From contig CALMIT010000222.1 in assembly GCA_937864255.1 (NCBI GenBank), forward strand, positions 1 to 8,006: a DNA stretch of 8,006 nt, in the 5' to 3' direction. The notes under the pieces were generated by a model that had not been told where the DNA came from, did not search any database, and saw only the letters and a list, made by a program, of their open reading frames with translations. Origin of the DNA: an uncultured Saprospiraceae bacterium (lineage in GTDB: Bacteria > Bacteroidota > Bacteroidia > Chitinophagales > Saprospiraceae). Below are positions 5,749 through 8,006 of this stretch, in pieces. The position numbers were made by a program, and so were the translations under genes. The number at the start of each line of letters is the position of its first letter. The first letter of the stretch is position 1.

Positions 5749-6580
5749 TTTCAATCACCTTGTGTGCAATTGTTGCCGAGATTTTTTCAATGGGCTTTAG
5801 GGGAGCGATGGCTTCATATTTTGTCAAATCATGCCCGGACGGCACCACGGATACGTAGCCGTTTTCCAGCGCAAACACGTCGGTATCTTCGCCGGGATCG
5901 CCGTTTTCGAATTTTCCTGTCAGCCAGTAATATTTTTCGCCGCGCGGATCGGTGGCTTCCACAAATTCTTCCACCCAGCAAGCATCTGCCTGTCGGCAAA
6001 TTTTTACGCCCTTTATTTCGCCTTCCGGCAAATTCGGGAAGTTGACATTTAAAAGTTTACAACCCTGAAGCCCGTTTTCCAAAACATGCCGCATCAGTAA
6101 AGCCACATAGGGGCGAACGGGTTCAAAATTCGCGTCCCAGGAATAATCGAGCAGTGAAAAACCGATGGAATTGATGCCTTCGAGCGAGGCTTCCATCGCT
6201 GCCGACATGGTGCCGGAATAAATAATATTGATGGACGCATTGCTGCCGTGGTTGATGCCCGACACACACAAATCCACTTCACGTCCTTTTAAAATTACGT
6301 GTTTGGCGAGCTTCACACAGTCCACCGGCGTGCCGGTACATTCGAAGGCTTCGATGTCGCCGAAAATATTTACCTGGTGCAGCCGCAGCGGTTGGGTAAG
6401 CGTGATGGCGTGTCCCTGGCCGGATTGCGGCGAGTCGGGCGCTACAACGATAACTTCGCCGAGCGTTTTTGCAATTTCTACCAACATTTTCAGTCCGGGC
6501 GCAGCCACGCCGTCGTCGTTGGTCACCAAAATCAAAGGTCGTTTTTTCAAGACTTCGGAATTTTTTCCGGTTTGTTGCAT
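5738..6580 (-). CDS. surE: 5'/3'-nucleotidase SurE
   Basis: SurE is a cytoplasmic metal-dependent phosphatase that removes phosphate from nucleoside 5'- and 3'-monophosphates and in some species from short polyphosphate. The 280-residue protein carries the NDDG motif at 21-24 (Asp22 and Asp23 as metal ligands), APDSPQSGQGHAIT at 47-60 (Ser53 as ligand), CTGTPVDC at 81-88 and SGINHGSN at 107-114 (Asn110 as ligand), followed by YSGTMSAAMEASLEGI. All expected metal-binding residues are present. The ATG at 6580 gives a 14-residue leader before the conserved core; a TTG at residue 11 is a possible alternative. It is the first gene of the surE-trmD-miaA-thioesterase string and is divergent from holA, with an exact -7 element 20 bases upstream of its start. 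Confidence 0.97.
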   Translation of the reverse strand: MQQTGKNSEVLKKRPLILVTNDDGVAAPGLKMLVEIAKTLGEVIVVAPDSPQSGQGHAITLTQPLRLHQVNIFGDIEAFECTGTPVDCVKLAKHVILKGREVDLCVSGINHGSNASINIIYSGTMSAAMEASLEGINSIGFSLLDYSWDANFEPVRPYVALLMRHVLENGLQGCKLLNVNFPNLPEGEIKGVKICRQADACWVEEFVEATDPRGEKYYWLTGKFENGDPGEDTDVFALENGYVSVVPSGHDLTKYEAIAPLKPIEKISATIAHKVIENEN

Positions 6581-6600
6581 GATTTTAAAATAAAGCCGGG

Positions 6601-6608
6601 CAAAGGTA
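6601..6608 (-). promoter_or_regulatory. surE: -7 promoter element of the surE operon
   Basis: The minus strand reads TACCTTTG, an exact match to the Bacteroidota consensus TAnnTTTG, ending 20 bases before the surE ATG. Transcription would start roughly 13-18 bases before the ATG, leaving a short A/T-rich leader (CTTTATTTTAAAATC before ATG) with no Shine-Dalgarno. The expected TTTG around -33 is replaced by a T-rich stretch without a clear match. Confidence 0.55.
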
Positions 6609-6669
6609 GCTATTTAAATAAAGAAGATTTTCCCGCTTTTTGTATGGTTTTTTGAAATAGCGAAATTTC

Positions 6670-6677
6670 TATCTTCG
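6670..6677 (+). promoter_or_regulatory. holA: -7 promoter element of holA, possibly leaderless
   Basis: The bases TATCTTCG match TAnnTTTG except for one C. They end only 4 bases before the holA ATG, so a start site at the usual distance would fall at or next to the A of the ATG. A TTTG at 6651-6654 is 15 bases upstream, a little close for a -33 element. There is no Shine-Dalgarno before the ATG, consistent with a leaderless or nearly leaderless message. Confidence 0.45.
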
Positions 6678-6681
6678 CCGC

Positions 6682-7692
6682 ATGACTCATCAGGAGATTT
6701 TAAAAAGTCTGCAACAGAAAATCTATCGTCCGGTTTATTTTTTGCACGGCGAAGAGCCTTTTTTTATTGACTTGATTTCGAATTATATTGAGTCCAACGT
6801 GTTGGAGGAAGCAGAAAAAAGTTTCAACCAAACTATTTTATATGGTAAAGAGACCGACCACCTGACGGTGCTGGACAATGCGCGCAGGTATCCGATGATG
6901 TCGCCATACCAGGTTGTGATTTTGAAAGAGGCGCAGGAAATGCGCGACTTGGAGGAGTTGACAAAATACCTTGAAAAGCCGCTGGATTCAACCATTTTGG
7001 TAATCGCCTACAAGCATAAAAGCTACAATAAATTCAACGGAAAATTTGGCAGGCTGCTGAGAGAAAAAGCAGTGATCCTTGAGTCAAAAAAGCTGTACGA
7101 CAACCAGGTAGCCGACTGGATTATTCAGTACATGAAGGCAAAAAACTACCAGCTGGCGGCAAATGTGGCTGCCCTGATAGCCGAATATCTCGGTACCGAC
7201 CTTTCGAAGATTGTAAACGAGTTGGAGAAAATATGTCTGAATGTCCCGGCAGGCGCCACTATCACGCTCGTGCAGGTAGAAGAAAACATCGGGATTAGCA
7301 GAGAATTTAATATTTATGAATTGCAAAGCGCGCTGGCGGCGAAAGACATCGGCAAGACCATGCGCATCGTGCAGCATTTTGCAGCCAATGAACGCAAAAA
7401 TCCGCTGGTGTTGATCATCGGCTCATTGTCCGGTTTTTTTACAAAACTTTATATGCTCCATTTTGTAAAAAATCGCCCCGAAGCCGAAATATTAAAAACG
7501 CTGGACTTGCGCAGCGCCTGGTTTTTAAAAGATTACACCCTCGCCGCAAAACAGTATAACCTGGCAAAAACAGAAAGTATTTTACAATTATTAAAGGAGT
7601 ATGATTTGAGGTCGAAAGGTGTGGAAACGAACACGACCAACATACCGGAAGGCGCGCTTTTGAAAGAACTTGCCTGGAAAATTTTGCATTAA
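6682..7692 (+). CDS. holA: DNA polymerase III subunit delta
   Basis: The delta subunit is the wrench of the clamp loader: it opens the beta sliding clamp so that it can be placed on DNA. The 336-residue protein has the usual length. The N-terminal AAA+-like domain (about 15-140) starts with RPVYFLHGEEPFFID, with HGEEPF at 22-27 as in HolA proteins, and lacks a working P-loop as delta normally does. The helical lid (about 145-215) contains LAANVAALIAEYLGTDLSKIVNELEK, shown here only by its ends L157-L167 and D170-K182, where the NEL(E/D)K helix is characteristic. A collar domain (about 215-336) follows, with FNIYELQSALAAKD at its start and a run of helices (NPLVLIIGSLSGFFTKLY) shared across the family. 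The ATG at 6682 is chosen because it directly precedes the conserved core. A hairpin terminator follows at once. Confidence 0.95.
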   Translation: MTHQEILKSLQQKIYRPVYFLHGEEPFFIDLISNYIESNVLEEAEKSFNQTILYGKETDHLTVLDNARRYPMMSPYQVVILKEAQEMRDLEELTKYLEKPLDSTILVIAYKHKSYNKFNGKFGRLLREKAVILESKKLYDNQVADWIIQYMKAKNYQLAANVAALIAEYLGTDLSKIVNELEKICLNVPAGATITLVQVEENIGISREFNIYELQSALAAKDIGKTMRIVQHFAANERKNPLVLIIGSLSGFFTKLYMLHFVKNRPEAEILKTLDLRSAWFLKDYTLAAKQYNLAKTESILQLLKEYDLRSKGVETNTTNIPEGALLKELAWKILH

Positions 7693-7724
7693 AAAAGCGG
7701 GCAAATTAATCTGCCCTCTTTTTT
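7691..7724. terminator. bidirectional intrinsic terminator between holA and the thioredoxin-like gene
   Basis: A hairpin with A6G on the left and CT6 on the right encloses GGGCA (7699-7703) and TGCCC (7712-7716) with an 8-base loop; one C/T mismatch (7698/7717) splits the stem into 5 and 7 pairs. The T tract at 7719-7724 serves the plus strand, and the A tract at 7691-7696 becomes a U tract for transcripts coming from the right. It begins inside the holA stop codon and lies 21 bases past the end of the opposing gene, so one hairpin ends both. Confidence 0.85.
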
Positions 7725-7745
7725 AATGATTGGAATATTCTAAAA

Positions 7746-8006
7746 TTACTGTCCGGAATACTCCTGGAAACTTTGCGTTTTGTAGTGCCCCTCTGCTACC
7801 CATTTCAATTTCTGCATCAACCCGTTTGGATCTTGGAATCCCGGAGAAATGGTCACACGGTCAAAATTTTCATCCAGATAAACAAAAGAAGGATAGCCAA
7901 GTCTACCGTCGAGAAGCGAGTAAGCCAATTGGTGTACGCCCCGGCGACCGCCGCCATCGAAATAATTAAAAGTATTGCCGCGCCAGGTGATGGGTTCTTT
8001 TTGCTC
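7746..8006 (-). CDS. thioredoxin-fold family protein, C-terminal part
   Basis: This is an open frame of 86 codons plus stop that runs in from the right edge, so the start and any active-site CxxC lie outside. The sequence ITWRGNTFNYFDGGGRRGVH, then LAYSLLDGRLGYPSFVYLDE, resembles the second half of a thioredoxin fold: a helix, then a YPS turn whose proline (cis-Pro) sits opposite the active site, and two strands (FVYLDE, VTISPGF). The pattern GYPS-x-V-x-LDE, then PGFQ, then GHYKT and a short aromatic tail is familiar from Bacteroidota 'thioredoxin family' proteins, often periplasmic, related to the Thioredoxin_7/DUF255 group. Redox function cannot be judged without the N-terminus. It converges on holA and shares its terminator. 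Confidence 0.8.
   Translation of the reverse strand, partial: EQKEPITWRGNTFNYFDGGGRRGVHQLAYSLLDGRLGYPSFVYLDENFDRVTISPGFQDPNGLMQKLKWVAEGHYKTQSFQEYSGQ

Larger units (their letters stand above)
6581..6681. other. divergent promoter region between surE and holA
   Basis: This 101-base A/T-rich stretch has to carry promoters for both the leftward operon and rightward holA. It holds one good -7 element on each strand (listed separately), a 10-base palindrome TATTTAAATA at 6611-6620 between them, and a second small palindrome GAAATTTC at 6662-6669. No -33 element at a convincing distance is visible for either direction. The palindromes could bind a shared regulator but are short enough to be chance. 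Confidence 0.5.

Noticed and set aside
6228..6655. Two plus-strand open frames opposite surE
   Set aside because: surE is complete and conserved on the minus strand; these frames have no ordered domain and one runs into the promoter region.
1..8006. A defence, mobile or secondary-metabolite system, CRISPR array, tRNA or rRNA
   Set aside because: All long coding frames belong to housekeeping or generic secreted families; no repeat array, transposase, integrase, toxin-antitoxin pair or tRNA-like fold was seen on reading both strands.

Overview
The window is ordinary chromosomal DNA of a Bacteroidota bacterium; I see no mobile element, CRISPR array, phage gene or RNA gene. Support for Bacteroidota: a secreted protein ending in a type A type IX secretion (T9SS) sorting domain, a secreted 'choice-of-anchor B' beta-propeller, -7 promoter elements of the TAnnTTTG type, starts that mostly lack Shine-Dalgarno sequences, and a Bacteroidota-style thioredoxin-fold fragment. 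The propeller and anchor domains would fit the Saprospiria/Chitinophagia side, but that placement is only inference.

Layout: (1) 1-573, minus, the N-terminal part of an alpha/beta-hydrolase, cut by the window edge. (2) A short divergent region, then a small secreted DUF6794-like protein on plus (best start 664, end 1206). (3) 1210-3594, minus, a 794-residue secreted multidomain protein meeting gene 2 tail to tail with 3 bases between. (4) A minus-strand gene string, 6580 down to 3687: surE, trmD, miaA, and a MenI/YdiI-like hotdog thioesterase. Overlaps or gaps of 2-27 bases suggest one operon; the anchor-B gene follows after 92 bases and may have its own promoter. (5) holA, encoding DNA polymerase III delta, divergent from surE on plus (6682-7692). 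(6) A hairpin with A and T tracts on both sides, working as a terminator for both strands. (7) 7746-8006, minus, the C-terminal end of a thioredoxin-like protein.

How the genes relate: TrmD and MiaA both modify tRNA position 37, next to the anticodon (m1G37 and i6A37), so the operon core concerns reading-frame maintenance and decoding; SurE is a nucleotide phosphatase and the thioesterase may serve menaquinone synthesis. HolA loads the sliding clamp. The two exported proteins and the hydrolase are not obviously linked to these.

The most notable point is that miaA is broken by a single missing base near 4708-4711. Both halves are otherwise intact and conserved, so this is either a very recent mutation or a sequencing/assembly error. 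I did not find a convincing undescribed system; the best leads are the miaA lesion with its nearby A8 tract, a possible leaderless holA promoter, and the regular seven-fold His/Asn-Asp pattern of the secreted propeller.
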